Shown here: positions 34,700 through 47,327 of the stretch, piece after piece | How positions within the stretch are numbered: position 1 is the first letter of the stretch | How the letters are laid out: every line of letters starts with the position of its first letter | Assembly: GCA_013076295.1 (NCBI GenBank) | Contig: RQOL01000729.1 | Coordinates: forward strand, 4,712,001-4,776,000 | From: Sanderia malayensis | Taxonomy: Eukaryota; Cnidaria; Scyphozoa; Semaeostomeae; Pelagiidae | Direction of reading: 5' to 3' | Length of the DNA: 64,000 bases | Translations under genes and position numbers: made by a program | Notes under the pieces: model-generated | What the model was told of the DNA's origin: nothing | Seen by the model: the letters and a program-made list of their open reading frames with translations, nothing else | Database searches by the model: none

Positions 34700-36015
34700 C
34701 GAAAGCCGCTTCTGAAAGTTGATAGCTTCAGTGTGAAGTTGGAAAAAAAAAGTTGCCTTCAAAAATTTAATGAATCCTTTAAAATTTAAACTCAATCTGT
34801 AATAAAAAATATATCAAACTGTAGCTGAGGAAACAGCGAATCTGATGAAAATAATAACATTTCTTAACAGTGTTGTTTTGAATTTTAAGAGAGGATTTAC
34901 TGCAGCCAAAGAAAAAAACCGTGAAAAAATAAATTCCCCAGCCTATTTTACAAACACTAAATTTCCCCTAACTTGGTCAAAACTGGCCCATTTGAACTCA
35001 AATTACACCAGGATGAAGCTAATACCTTGGCGAATAGGTATCAAAAGTACTTGCGTGCATGTGAAAAGCTTTTTGCAATTTTAGTTGGATATTTTTGAAG
35101 TTCAAGACATGATTTTCTTCATCAAAAATAGCCGTGAAATCAAACCCCTGTAAAAAATAGCATTGAAAACATGAGTCACCATCTTTCAAATTAAATTAAC
35201 GTGCCCAATTTTCGTCCTACACAACCCACGAAAATATCAACATGAAGCTAATATCTTGGCGAACATTAATCGAAAGTATTTGGGTGAAAAAAACTAAGTG
35301 TTGGCAGGTTAAAAATTAATTTTCGCGAATGCAAAACACACGCGTGTTGCTTGAAAATTTCGTGTTTTCCAGCAAAACCCAAACTCGGCCAAAAGTGTCC
35401 AAAAACAGAGGAAAATCAACAAAACAAAAAAAACAACCCCAGACAACTTTAGTTCCCGTGTAAATAAACAACCCAAGAAAATCAAAATTGTCTTCGTGTT
35501 TTGGTTAGGCCCTTCCTTCAACACAAAAAACGTGAGGTGAAACAAAACAAAACTCGTGCTATTTGCAGCCAAAAACAATTAAATAAATGAAATACCTTGA
35601 AATAATTGTCCACCAATTGTCTCCACAGGTCTTAACAGCAATTGACACATCTTTACAATTGATTTCCGGCACGTATTCACGTTTAAACCCGAGCAACTTG
35701 CCGCCCGTTCAACTAAAAAAACACGTGCTTCTCCCTGCTCGTTTTGCATCTCATTAACTCTCTCCTTCGAACTTTCTAGAAAGTCGGAACACAAAATGGG
35801 CCATAGCTCCCGAACCGCTTGGAGTAGAAATTAGCCACCTACTTTACTGTCATCAGCACAATGCAGCGATCATTTCTATACCAATTTGCACCCTTATTGA
35901 CCTCCAAAAAAAAGCCTTTATGGATACAACGAAATTCCTTTGATCCCATTGTTTTTTTGAACGTCGATTGTTCACCATTGTTCACAGTCGGCGGGTCACG
36001 TGTCGACGCAGATTA
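34700..36015. repeat. Promoter-like repeat module, divergent relative of the 5-11 kb modules
   Basis: The right end (CCTCCAAAAAAAAGCC, GATCCCATTGTTTTTTTGAA, GGGTCACGTGTCGACGCAGA) parallels the ends of the modules at 6050, 7950 and 11470 (CATTGTTTTGGCC, GTCACGTGA...CGCAGAATA). The left part carries a repeated GGATGAAGCTAATACCTTGGCGAA word (35010 and 35240) and A-rich DNA. Open frames here are short and unconvincing. Confidence 0.55.
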
Positions 36016-38515
36016 TATAATAGAGATTATCCACACCGGCGGTCACGTTAAGCAATACCTTCTAATTAAAGTTGATTAAACTGCGATGAGATCAGCCGGC
36101 GGACACGTTAAGCAATTGGTTATAATTAAAGTTGCTTAATTTGCGATAAAATCTGTGGCCGGACACACAAAGAAAACGAATTTTGTTTGAAATCATTGAA
36201 GTTCTCATACTGCCATCCATTCCCCACCATATGATCAATGGAATCCCCGAGTCCCCATTTCCATTCCAAGGTTGTTCCAGGTCCATGATGATTTAAATTG
36301 AAATCCTTGAAAACCTCATAGTTTCCAGCATTCCCCGACCACATGGCCCATGGAATCCCGAGTTCCGACGCATTCCAATGTTGTTCCAGGTCCATGTTTT
36401 CTTCCATGATTTAACTGGAAATCATTCAAATCTTCAACGTTGCATCCATTCCCCACAGCATGGTCCATGGGATCTGCGATCCCAACTTCCATTCCAAGGT
36501 TGTTCTGGGTCAATGTTTTCTCCCATGATTTTATCTGAAATGATTTTGATCCTCATATTTCCATCTTTCCTCCCGTGGAAGTGCAAAGGTTGCATTCCAT
36601 TCGAATGTTGTTCCAGGTCCATTTTTTCCGCGATGCAAATGTTCGTGCACTTCTGAGAGTGCCAGAAACGTCTCGATTTAAACCGAACGGAGAGAAGCGT
36701 TACGATTGAATAGTATATCAGAAAACATAATTGGATCCATTTAATGCGAAATTTCGATTAGAGAATACAGAATATTAAAAATACAGATCAAATTCGTAAA
36801 AACATATTTGCAACTACACGAATTCCATGAAAGCAATACAAAAGCCCATTGTGAAAATTTTAGAGGGGTCCCAAAGTTAGATGCATCTAAACATCCAGTC
36901 AAAAATTCATGATATATAAAAGGGTTTTAAATACAGCAGGTCATGGAAATTTTTAGTTGATTCACTCACATATTTCACAGACCAAATGCACAACTTTGGC
37001 GTTTTGAATTGTAGCTCAGTGGTGGGTACTTTTCCATTTTAGAATCCACGTGAAGTGGAAGCAATTGTTTCCAGCCTGAGCACACGTTAATGTTATGCAG
37101 AACGAAAATGATGCGCTTGAAATCCAATACTTTAGCCTTCAGATGGCCAGTCATGAACAGTTCTCTTGATGCCAAGGAGAAAGCATTTCGTGGGATTTCA
37201 TGCTTCTCGGCACGGCCTGCTTCAATGCAATATGAAAATAGCTGTTTTCGAGTCTGGTGAGTTAGAGTTTCACCTGGAAATCTGCAAAAATTGATTTAGA
37301 ATTTTAGTATTGATCAATCAGAGCTGTTTGAAACAACTCAGAGTCGATTCATAGAGAATATGATTAAAATTTTGAAAATATATTGCACGGCTGGAGAAAT
37401 TTGAAAAGCGAGTTGTTGATCACAGAATCTGAGGTGAATAAATCAATACAACTGAGGGGAAAATATAGAAAAAAACTTAGCCACTTACCAGTGACGTTCT
37501 TTGGGAAACAGTTCTGAATAGCAAGCTCGAAGTAAAATTCCAATTGATTACAAGGAAGGGCAGAGTAGGTTTCAGGCAACTGCATGTACTTTGAATGGCT
37601 TGGTCTCAGTGAAATCAGGAAATTGCCGTTTCTGAAATTTGTTGTTTCGATGGTTGCATCCAGACCTGTAATTATAAAAGCAGCAATTGAAAATTCATGG
37701 TTTTAGCATTCGATATAGTATTGAAAAGATTTGTAAAGCAAAAGATTTTTCAGAATTTTAGATCGTCCAGAAAGTTCTGTAAACAACAGATCAGGATAAA
37801 TCGAAAACAAAATAAGGATACAGAGGAGTTTTGTAGAAGCAAATAGAAACAACTTAGCAACTTACCAGTTAAATCCCGAGAAGCTTTTGGTTGGAAAACT
37901 CGAGTGAAACGGCAGCAAAAATAAAAGGCAGCGGCACAACGAAAGTAATTCATTCGGTTTGTCCCGTCCCAAATGGACATTTTGCTGCACGCTCGCTGAA
38001 GAAAGGAAGCAACTTCCTTGCCAATCAAAGGCCACAGTAACAAAAGACGCTGTTGGATTAGTGTCAAACGCAACAGGGATTCATTGCTTCGAAAGCGGTA
38101 AATAATGCACGATGGATCCTTCCAGAATCATGACGTGTTTCAAATGGCCTTAGCCAGGGGGTCACACGGAACAACACGTTTTGTTCGACTCAATGCTTTA
38201 GCACGCGAGGAAGCTCGAGACATCTCTCCCTTGCACGCAAAACAAAAGCCTCGGCACTGCAGTATCTGACAGAGTACACAAAGCAGACATCAAAGCAAAA
38301 CAAAGGGCGGAAGAATTTTCGAGGTAGAACAGTTTAAAAATCAGAAAAATGAATACGAATTTGGCAAAAAGAAATAATTTCTAGACTTCTCCTCTGGAAG
38401 GGGAAGAAATCGAAGCGTTTTTGAAAAAGAACACGAAAAGCAGGAAAAGGCTGGAGGGTCCACAAGGCCTCGACCGGGTGGCCTTTGACCAGCCGTTTCC
38501 GGGGCCGCTCCAGTA
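36016..38515. repeat. Repeat family R, copy 1
   Basis: In order: paired CGGCGG(T/A)CACGTTAAGCAAT segments (36038, 36098); a ~110-125-bp tandem of CCATTCCAAGGTTGTTCCAGGTCCATG units (about 36210-36640); then sequence shared with 61.9-64.0 kb, including CACGAATTCCATGAAAGCAA, CCCATTGTGAAAATTTTAG and exon-like blocks before CTTAGCCACTTACCAG at 37480 and 37855, which on the minus strand is a GTAAGT donor. The family cuts into the ZSWIM3-like gene at about 38515. No complete gene is seen. Confidence 0.7.
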
Positions 38516-38518
38516 TTA

Positions 38519-40145
38519 TCAAGTATATTTTTGATTATGCATCTTAAAAATTTCCATCATCCTTTTTATAGTAGCTCTATCCTCCACATTTAATTTCCAA
38601 AAACATACTATCTCGCTTTCTCCATTTCCATCAACCACCATTAACAAATAGAGGGTCATGCCAAGGTCATTTAATTTGTATGTTGCATCTACTAACACAA
38701 GTTCTGGGTAGGCTGCAAAGGTAGATTTCATTTCCTTTGTTTGGAAATAAATCGCTTGGACAGTTCCTGTATCATCAACTGTGACATCAACAGCAGCACC
38801 TGAAAACAGAAATTTAAATAATTAAGAGATGCAATGGATCATTTTCATCCAAACACAATAAATTTCGTTTTCAATGAGCGAGCTTGGAGGGCCATTCTCA
38901 TTTTCCTACCCTTTTAAATTATTTGTTAAAGGAACAGTATTGCCATGGCAGGCCTTTCCATTTGATAATGAGTGATCACCCTGACCCTTGTCCAATGTAT
39001 TCACAGAGCTATTTACAAACCGAATTTTGTCTGTAACAAGATTGTCAATTATTGGATTTGTCAATGGAGCATCTCCTTGAGAATGGATTTTGTTGAAATC
39101 TGCAAAATCTCTCTCGTTTCCCTTCCTTGTTACATATGCTCATACCTTGGTGTTTTTTCATTTCTGCTATGAGTTCTGCGAAATCATTCTTCCTCAATGG
39201 CTTGTTCTTTGCGGCTAGGTTGTGTAAATCTCTTAAAAGGACATTCTTTCCAGTTACAGTTTTGATGTAATTTTGTACGAGCTTCTTATTTGATTTCAGC
39301 ATAAGCAGCTTTTCAGCTTCACTTATCAGATCCTGGTCAAGTTGTCTCTGCTTGGGCAAATGGCTGAAAGCTTCCTGCAATAAAGAAAATTGTCATAGGC
39401 TTATAACTTCACTGAATATAAAGGAATCTGAACTAATATGCAACCATAGTTTCTGCCTTGTCAGGGCTTTAAATTTTGGGTGTCAGGAAAACAGTTCACC
39501 TCCAAGTGTCTTTTAAGCACAAAAATGAAAAGATGCAGTTTTCTTGAGGGTATACCAAAGATGAAAAACATTTTGACCTTGGGTGTGACTTTTTAATACT
39601 GGTAAACATACAAATGTCAGTTTGAAGTGAAAAAGGTAGCATTAGACTCCTTTACCTGTGTATTCTCATGGTTGTGCTCATCAACAATTGACTTTATCAC
39701 CAACTTTTCACCATTTGACGTAGTTCTCAACTTAATTCTGAACTGGCAGTCTTTCAGGAACGTACTGAAATGCAAAAAATTCAACATGCAGTACACGTTG
39801 TTTTGTAGCCTTTAACTTCCTAATTTTTTCTCATGGTTGCCTGTTGTTCTTCAAAGTATGGAGGGGTAGGCTTTGAAGCTCCTGAGGTTATTTACCTAGT
39901 TTTGCATCAGCAAATATTATGGGCAAAAAACTATTTAGTACAATTAGTCAGTCTGTATCAGGCTACCAATTTAATTTCTAGTAAAATTTACCATTGCTTT
40001 GGTCTTGCACCTTTGGATCTTCATAAGATTTTTCGACCTCCATGAATACAGACATAATCTAACTCTGCAAATCGCAGTTCTTCCTTCATAGTTTTTTCCG
40101 GGGCTCTTCTCCTTGCTGACTCGATTGTCCGCGAACTTCTCACAT
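38519..40145 (-). pseudogene. ZSWIM3-like / Mutator-like transposase gene, 3'-truncated
   Basis: Four exons on the minus strand: about 40130-39990 (RAPEKTMKEELRFAEL, DYVCIHGG), about 39765-39655 (FLKDCQFRIKLRTTSNGEKL, then VDEHNHENTQ, a FAR1/FLYWCH-like zinc-binding end), about 39375-39145 (LDQDLISEAEKLLMLKSN, TGKNVLLRDLHNLAAK) and 38802-38519 (AIYFQTKEMKSTFAAYPELV, LVDATYKLNDLGMTLYLLMV). The aspartate in LVDATYKLN is the first acidic residue of the MULE RNase H-like core. The gene then stops where repeat family R begins, so the rest of the catalytic domain and the SWIM finger are gone. It is distinct from the larger Mutator-like gene at 47.7-53.2 kb. Confidence 0.72.
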
Positions 40146-40274
40146 AAAGATTGATATAATTCTTATGCTCGTAAAGTCTAATTGCGTCTCATTTTGCGCT
40201 ATTTTTATGCAGTCCGAAACAGACATCAACATCAACAGAAAGATAGAAATTTGAGAAGTATGTGGTTTGTTACG

Positions 40275-40690
40275 GGCCCGTAAATATAGCCACAGCCTTA
40301 AATCTTATGAGAAATTTAGTAATAGACAACTTGGCAAGCCTTCACGACCCAAGCTGAAGAAACTGGAAAAGCTACTGGTTTTCAATGAAACATAGTGAGT
40401 ACTGACAAGAAACCAGAGCTTTGCTAAACCAGCACAAATGAAAAGAATAAATGAAAATTTGACTGTCAAAATTTAGTGGAATGGTAATGTGCGAGTTGGG
40501 AGTTGCGAGTTGGGAGTTGCGACTTGAGAGTTACGAGTTGCAGTTATTCTACAAGTTGCAAGTTGCAAGTTGGTCCTTGAAACATCGAGTTGCGAGTTAC
40601 GCGTTACAAGTGGAAAGTGTGAGTTGGTACATTTAACATGCGAGTTGCAACTTAAATTTGAGAGTTGCGAGTTGGGTCAATTTTTTGCAA
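40275..40690 (+). repeat. GAGTTGC-type array with repeated flank
   Basis: 40480-40690 is a degenerate array of GCGAGTTGGGAGTTGCGAG-like words. The flank 40290-40480 (CAAGCTGAAGAAACTGG, CTTTGCTAAACCAGCACAAATG) occurs again at 56925-57110 in the same orientation, while the array itself occurs inverted at about 56460-56640. Confidence 0.8.
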
Positions 40691-41084
40691 GTTCTGTAAA
40701 TTTTGCTTTTTTGTATGTTAGTTTTTCGGCTTTTCTTCATTGGAGAGAAGTTTCCCTGATTTTTTACAAACTTAGTTGCAAAAAATAATGCGACATAGCC
40801 GGGCACTAAAGAATCTATTGTACTTTACACTAAATTCTACTAGTAAGTTTCCTATAAAGCGGCTTCATATATATAAAAAAGGGTAGCTTTTGAGAGAAGA
40901 GTTTATTTTTGTTGCGGTATGCTAAAATTTTATATACAAATAAGCAAGTTTTAAGAAAGTTCTAGAATAGAAACGGTTAAAAAATCTTCTTATAAAAAGT
41001 CTCTTATAAAAACCCGCGTATTTAAGATAAGGCTTTAGAAAGAAACATACAACACATAGGCAATTGTCGTGGGGTGGTTTTCTG

Positions 41085-41325
41085 TCTTTGAACTTCCACC
41101 GCCAGACGTGGGGTACGGCACTCAGTATGTCGGTAGAGTCTTGGTGCTGCTAAGATCAGTGACTTCTTTCAGAGTTTCAACAGAGATAGACACAGGTTTG
41201 CCTTCTATCTTTTAATGGTGGGTTGCCGTACCCACTCTACCAACAACTTAGTTGGTGCGCGGCAGTACCCACTGTACCAACGTTAAGTTGGTGGGCTGCC
41301 GTACCCACTCTACGACAATTTTAAT
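41085..41325 (+). repeat. Hairpin-forming TACCCACTCTACCAAC repeats
   Basis: Three to four spaced copies of GCCGTACCCACTCTACCAAC followed by self-complementary ACCAAC...GTTGGT arms (ACCAACGTTAAGTTGGT at about 41276-41292; ACCAACAACTTAGTTGGT at about 41238-41255). A related GTACGGCACTCAGTATGTCG word lies at about 41113. Function unknown. Confidence 0.6.
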
Positions 41326-41329
41326 TAAA

Positions 41330-41895
41330 ACTCGAGCTACATATATTTCCTTTATCTTATGAATAATTTAAGGTGTTCATCTTCATCTTCTGTCGTAATG
41401 GGCATAACTGATGGCCATGTCCCAGGTTGCTTTTAGGGTACCATTCTGTTTCTCTTCATGGATGGCCATATCTTCATTGGTTTTTTGCCCATGACGGTAT
41501 AATATTCAGTGAGTAAACTCATTACTTCACTTTTTACAAATTTTGTTTACGCAGCCCCGCTATGGTGGCATTTCTCATCACCAGCGGAAATTTATCTCTT
41601 TATAATATAATGTTCTTTAATTTATATAATCTCGTTAGAGCCCTTTACGACACTTATTTTAAAGTGCAATAATATGTCTTCGCATATTTTTATAAAGGGT
41701 CTCATAACACAATGACCAAGGTGGATTATAAAACACTCAAGAACATGACTTTAAGATAAACGGACTAAAATACTTCAACGATAAAATATTAAAATTCAAA
41801 TTTGCCAAAAGTGAGAAAATTATTTGGCAGTATCATCAGAAAACATCTTTTGACAAAGTTAGAATATTAAATCGATAACGGCCATGAGAAATGTC
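41330..41895. other. Unassigned AT-rich stretch
   Basis: No gene or clear repeat seen between the hairpin repeats and the Kolobok element. A GTTCATCTTCATCTTCTGTC word and AT runs only. Confidence 0.4.
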
Positions 41896-42193
41896 TTAAA
41901 GGGCTACTCTCACCATATTTTTTATTTCATTTCTGGGTAGTTTTTGACGTAAAAACAGGTACTGCACTTTTTAAATTTCGAAATTCGCTCATTAACACCT
42001 CTTTTCACGGCTCCAAAAGTGCGATTTTCAGAAAAAAGTCGGGCACAAAGAAAACTGGGGCAAGACCTGTGTGACGTAGATGCCGGAACGCATGAGAAAA
42101 TCATTTTATTGTGTTCATTACCAAAATTCGGAGAAATTTTTGATGTTTTGCATATTTGTGGTTGAAACCAAGTCGCATTTTAAGCATTCAGTT

Positions 42194-43130
42194 ATGTCAC
42201 GCAGTAGTTCAGGATCACAGGAATCTGTTGGTGCGTCATTTTCTCTCGAAACTACCAGCTTTTTTGTGGAATACGAGGATGGATTTGCTCCGATTGCCAC
42301 TTTCAGTAGGCCCAGCGACCTGGAAACCGAGCTGGATGTTCCCGTCGTAGAACCTTACGCTGATGAACCTTTGGCTGATGCCGACTGGATTCAGCGATAT
42401 GAATGCGACATCGAGTCAGCCAAGGAAGAAGAAACTCTTCTGCGACAACGACTGGAGGGGAATCATATTATTGAGGATTGGTAAGTTTCCATTTATTGAT
42501 TTCTAAATAAGCTAGATAACGTTTCCAACCCCGCCTGCTTGGCCTAAAAATCACGCACACCGATCGGAAGTGTGGAAAACAAGATTGTGTGTTGCACTGT
42601 TTATAACAAAGATCTTTCGATGAAATTGTAGGTGTAAATGTGGACATTGTAAAACAGAGAAACTGGAAGGTCCTGCAGAATGTAAATGCTGCCAAGAGAT
42701 TGCAGGTTGTACGACAGCACTTTTCGATGTGGAAGTGGTGGAAGAGTACGGAAAAGTTCCAGAATGTGTGACCCTTCATCCCGGCTTCAATACAGTTTGC
42801 CTGAGCAAATGGACTCTTCGTCTTGCCTCTGAAAAATACAGAACACAATTAAATGCAAGATACGTGAGGATGACATCTGAATTGAAGTGAGCTGTGATTG
42901 TACTTTGAAATAGGTTTATTATGTTTCATGGATATGATGTGTGATAAAACTACACACTTTCAATATCTTTCAATATAGATTTATGAGAGCGGTTGCATAT
43001 CGGCAATTTACACGGCTAGTTCATGGCAGGCTTGGGGAAAAATGAATACCACTTCCAGCGTGTGCCTACCATCTCATAAGATCCCAATTTCCAACAAAAG
43101 AGCATGCTGGGTTTCATGACAATAACTGCT
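42194..43130 (+). pseudogene. P2X7-ballast-like cysteine-rich protein of the Kolobok element
   Basis: Three exons: 42194-42480 (MSRSSSGSQESVGASF, acidic), 42632-42886 (WCKCGHCKTEKLEGPAEC, then CVTLHPGFNTVCLSKWTL) and from 42979 (FMRAVAYRQFTRLVHGRLGE). The CxCGxC...CxCC cluster, the HPGF...CL run and the YRQF...W/H-G-LG run are the hallmarks of the zinc-binding cytoplasmic ballast domain of P2X7 receptors, also found in many free-standing invertebrate proteins. No channel part is present. An in-frame TGA at 43043-43045 interrupts it; similarity continues (IPLPACAYHLIRSQFPT) to about 43130. Splice phases close perfectly (2, 2). The role in transposition is unknown; zinc-dependent binding is an inference. 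Confidence 0.72.
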
Positions 43131-43321
43131 CAACAGAGTATGTATCACTTGAACTCACATTTTTTATTCTTCATGCATGTTGTTATATTTTTATGACCCT
43201 TCATGGGATTGCCACAAGTTTTGCAATTAGGCTTGCTTCTAATAGAGCTCTGGTTTGATGAGGTTGTACCTAGCACTAAAAAAGTCAGAACATTAATACT
43301 ATTACGTTGCATATTTTCAAT

Positions 43322-46300
43322 TTAGTTAGAGAAAAGAAGATGGTGGATGTCATCAATACCAGGTTGTGAAGTTGGAGGCACTTCTGTTGTGATAAGACTT
43401 TGACGTGTGATAAACTTATCAAGAGCAGTCATTTTGTCTTCTTTTTGCAATACACTATGCATTGGAGCAGGTGTCATGACTTCGATTTTCTTTTTGTAGA
43501 GCTCAAGTTTTTCTTCTGCAATACCAACAAGTAGTGATTCAAAAACTGATCCAATATATCCTAAAATGTTGTAAGTAGTGTTTGATAAGTCCAACCTAAA
43601 TCATTTGGAAAAAATGCAAACCAAAGATTTTTATTACATGCTACTGAACTTACCATATGTCTGTGACACTCGTTTATTTCTCACTGTTGCATCACCATTT
43701 TTAAATTTAGGATATGTAACTGTCACACATGGTTTTCCAGTGGAGTCATACATTTTGGCTCGAAACAGATTTTCATTAAAATGTAGTATTGACAGAATTA
43801 TTCTGGAAGAGGTAAAGATAGATTACAAACTGTTTTTATAGTATATTTACCTTTATTTTTCTAGATGTGCTTCAGTGAAGTGAAATATGACATAGCACAA
43901 TAATTATATAATAATGTGTGAAGTATTTTCTTAATCTAGACCTACCTGCAGTACATTCCTGGATAAGTAAATGCAATCATTTTTGGAGCAAAATGATTTA
44001 CAACTGAATGGTAGGCCTCTAGACAGCTTGTCTGAGCAACTGGGGATGCTTTCTTGATCCCAGCTGTGAGACCTGGCTTCTCAAAAATTTCGCTTAATTT
44101 CTGGAAAACGACTGTGTCTGTGAATGAAAAGTACAGATTTCACAGACAGGTACGTTGTAAACAAGATTGTATATGCAACTAGTTTTAAATGCATATTATT
44201 TCACTTCATTCAAGGTACCTTTCTGAAGCCATTTTCTTTGTGGTATATCCAAGGCATGAGCACACTTATTGAAGACTGGATTTGGGAGGTTTGTGTGAAT
44301 GTTTTGTACATGGTGCAAAAATGACTGGAATTTTGCCCAGATTACTTCTCCATTCCCACTTGGTGTTGAAACTGCACTCCAGTGAAGATGACGTAAACAT
44401 GGCTCGATCCAACATTCAAGGGACTCACAACCCTTCAGTTTTATTATTTTCAGCAAGAGCTTGTGAACTTCTATAAACAGAAAGAAAGATTGAAAATGCA
44501 GGTCTGTTAAATGTCTTCAGAAGAGTTAACAGAGAAAATTGCGCACCAATTGTACATACTTTTTTTCAAATGCCAAAGATCAAAGTAGTGTGTTACTGAT
44601 GGTACATTGGATTTCATGTCCTTTGCAATTGTTGTGTGTCGATCAGAAATGAAAGTCTGTACATTCAGACTCGCACCAGAGAGGAACTCCATACAATGTT
44701 TGAAACCTTCAAACTCCATTGCACCACTATTAGCAACTTGATTTCGCTAAAAAAACAGAAGTATTAGAGACATGAATCAAGGCTGTTTTCGCAGAATGCC
44801 AACTGTATTGAAAGGAGCTATGGAAAGATGCTGCATCTTTTGCCTACCTGGACAAGTGAGAAATGGATTAGCTCTGATGTATCGTTGCAGTAGACAGTGT
44901 AAGCTCCAAATTTGGCACTGTGTCCCATACTGCATCTCCAGATATTGTTAGACCAGTTCTATCTGTCAATTTGGCAAGTAAGGAAGTTTGGTAAGATTCC
45001 CAGTGCATTTGGATGGTGGGAAAGAGAAATTCCTATATAAAAGATACAACATTTTGCTCAAGAATAAACACAGTTATTAAGCAAGTAGAACTGAGAAAAA
45101 GCACAAGTCTTCAATCCGTACCTTTTGGTGTCTATAAAATGTTGCCAGTGAGATTGCAGATAAATTTATTTGCTCAAAGGCCCGTAGAAACTTTGCTGGT
45201 GACCCTCCAGTCAATAAAATGGCAAAGGACAGCAAAAGATTTCCAGCTGGTATCTTTGTATTTGGCATATCAGGCTGGCATCTCCATGTGTAGATCTTAC
45301 GACAATCCTGATTTAAACATGTTGTCTCGACCACCAGCATACTTCCTACAGACCAGGTTTGTAACTCTGGATGATCGGCTTTGCAGAAATGACAAAAAGG
45401 AAATAGCTGTATAAGTTCGGGTAGAAAAAATATGCACTTCCTTTCTGTTCTCACGTCACCCTGGATGCATTCACTGCAGAAAATGAATATATTAATTAAT
45501 TATCTTATTACTATTCAACTTCTGGGAGACATGTTTGCTGTCAAAATTACTCACATCTCTTCATATTCACTTTCATTGTTATTTCCTTCAGGCATATCTT
45601 CATATTCTGACCCCATATCCATTCCTTCGTCACAACTCATGTCATCTTCAGATATGTCTTCAATGTCACCAGTATCATTTAATTTGTCTCTGTTTAGAGA
45701 TGCTCCAATATTATGGCGACTGATATGCTCTTCTAGTAGTTTGTTGTTGGCTGAAACGAAGATTGTCTATTTGTAAGGGAACAAAATTTTACAGCAGACT
45801 CAGGGTCATTATAAAATACTGCATTTCCCTGTGCATTCTTCTCATTGTCCTAAAGAATGAAAGCACTACTATGCAAAGAAAAGTAACAGCTTACACACCT
45901 TCCAGTTGTTCAATTGGATCATGCATTTTGCGCATTTTAATTTTGAAACCCAGATACTGATTTCGACCTCTTCGTACTCTAGTCCGTAAATGTATAAATT
46001 CCTTGCACAGTTTTTTGAAGGGGCTTGATCTTTTCGAAGGGCTTGATCTTTTTATAGGAATTGAAGCTTTGGAGTAAACATGACAATTTTACAATGTTCA
46101 GCGTCAGTTTTTTGTTTGTTTATTGCAATATTTTTGTTAAAGAATGTTATAAAGATACATACAACATGCTATTTGTTTGACATCCCACATGCTTGAAGTC
46201 GGTATAACAGGGACTGGTTTCAAAGCACGTCGTACATTCTGGAATAAATATAACACAAATATTTATAACAATTTCCACCTTAAAACATAGCAGAATGTAC

Positions 46301-46721
46301 ATAGTATCAATTGTATGAAAATAATTGCCACAACTTACATATTGCTTTTCTCGATCTGTGCTTCCTGTTTTATTTATGGTTTCTGCTGTTGGCTGATCAG
46401 GCAGATTAATGCTGGGAACAGCAGAACTCCAATCTCGTCTCTTTTTAACATATGCTTCGCTTTTTTCGGAACTGCCTCCATGCTACGTATTGGGTACTGG
46501 AAATCAGCATCGTTAAAATGCTTTGAACAAATAACAGGGTGCTTTGTGGGCACCCATTTCAGTCTCTTGGCCTGAACAAAATTTACCCACAATTTATGCC
46601 AATGCTTTGCACTGGGTCTCTCATCGCCGAAGTAAGGGATTTTGTGCACAGAAATATTCTCGGCAGTGTGCACCGGGCTATTTGTGCTTGAGCAGTTAGC
46701 TACGACACATCGATCCGGCAT
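43322..46721 (-). pseudogene. Kolobok transposase (THAP domain + catalytic core), decayed
   Basis: Start ATG 46721-46719 (MPDRCVVANCSST). THAP zinc finger: C-x4-C at the start, WHKLWVNF, then HPVICSKHFNDADF. A frame change near 46461-46470, in an A/T run, moves the linker to another frame (RRDWSSAVPSINLPDQ), so the THAP exon is broken. Further exons: about 45400-45100 (Cys-rich, CHFCKADHPELQTW, WRCQPDMPNTKIPAGN), about 44900-44740, 44719-44510 (ISDRHTTIAKDM and HYFDLWHLKKS, carrying acidic residues of the core), about 44460-44200, about 44105-43945 (KASPVAQTSCLEAYHSVVNH, FAPKMIAFTYPGMYCR), about 43810-43650 (HFNENLFRAKMYDSTGK, VTYPKFKNGDATVRNK) and 43594-43322. Order and motifs match Kolobok transposases. 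Confidence 0.78.
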
Positions 46722-47327
46722 TATATTACAGTAACACAGGCCCGAATAACAAGTAACACAATACCAAATGCTTGAAATACAGTCCAACACACAGCAAAAC
46801 ACAATTTCTCAATTTCATGCAAACGATACCCTTCCACACATTCACTTTGCATGTTGTGATTATTGGACAAGCATTGCTGAGAGAATGCCGGCAACATGGA
46901 GTGATGAATAGATAGCAGTTTTCTCATTGCGCAAGGTTTGGGGGTCAATTTCCGGGTCTTGAAAATGTCGAAATGTGTAGAAATTATAAACAGAGATGTG
47001 GAAAGGCTTTGTTATAATAGTGTTGAAAGGATTTGCAAAAAATGTATTTATCATTGAAAATAAGGGAGAAAACCGTACGCGATGTTGATTTTTCCATGCC
47101 GAAGCTAAACAGAGAAGTTGATTGCGTTCCGGCATCTACGTCACGCAACCTCGGCCCAGATCGTTTAACGTTGTGCGACATTTTCAGAAATGGCCTGAAA
47201 ATCACACTTTTGGAGCCGTGAAAAGAGGTGTTAATGAGCGAATTTCGAAATTTAAAAAGTGCAGTACCTATTTTTACGTCAAAAATTACCCAGAAATGAA
47301 ATAAAAAAATATGGTGAGAGTAGCCCC

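Larger units (their letters stand above)
41900..47327. mobile_element. Kolobok transposon (5.4 kb)
   Basis: Inverted ends of about 140-190 bp: the left begins AGGGCTACTCTCACCATATT, the right inversely GGGGCTACTCTCACCATATT, staying matched through TTCGAAATTCGCTCATTAAC and CACGGCTCCAAAAGTG and again over GTGACGTAGATGCCGGAACG. Flanked by TTAA at 41896-41899 and 47328-47331, the Kolobok/piggyBac target; the THAP-domain transposase inside decides for Kolobok. Two convergent genes: a P2X7-ballast-like protein (left, plus) and the transposase (right, minus). Both show inactivating changes. Confidence 0.88.

Noticed and set aside
41900..47327. piggyBac assignment from the TTAA target
   Set aside because: The transposase has a THAP finger and Kolobok-type motifs (DRHTTIAKDM, FDLWHLKKS) rather than a piggyBac DDD core.
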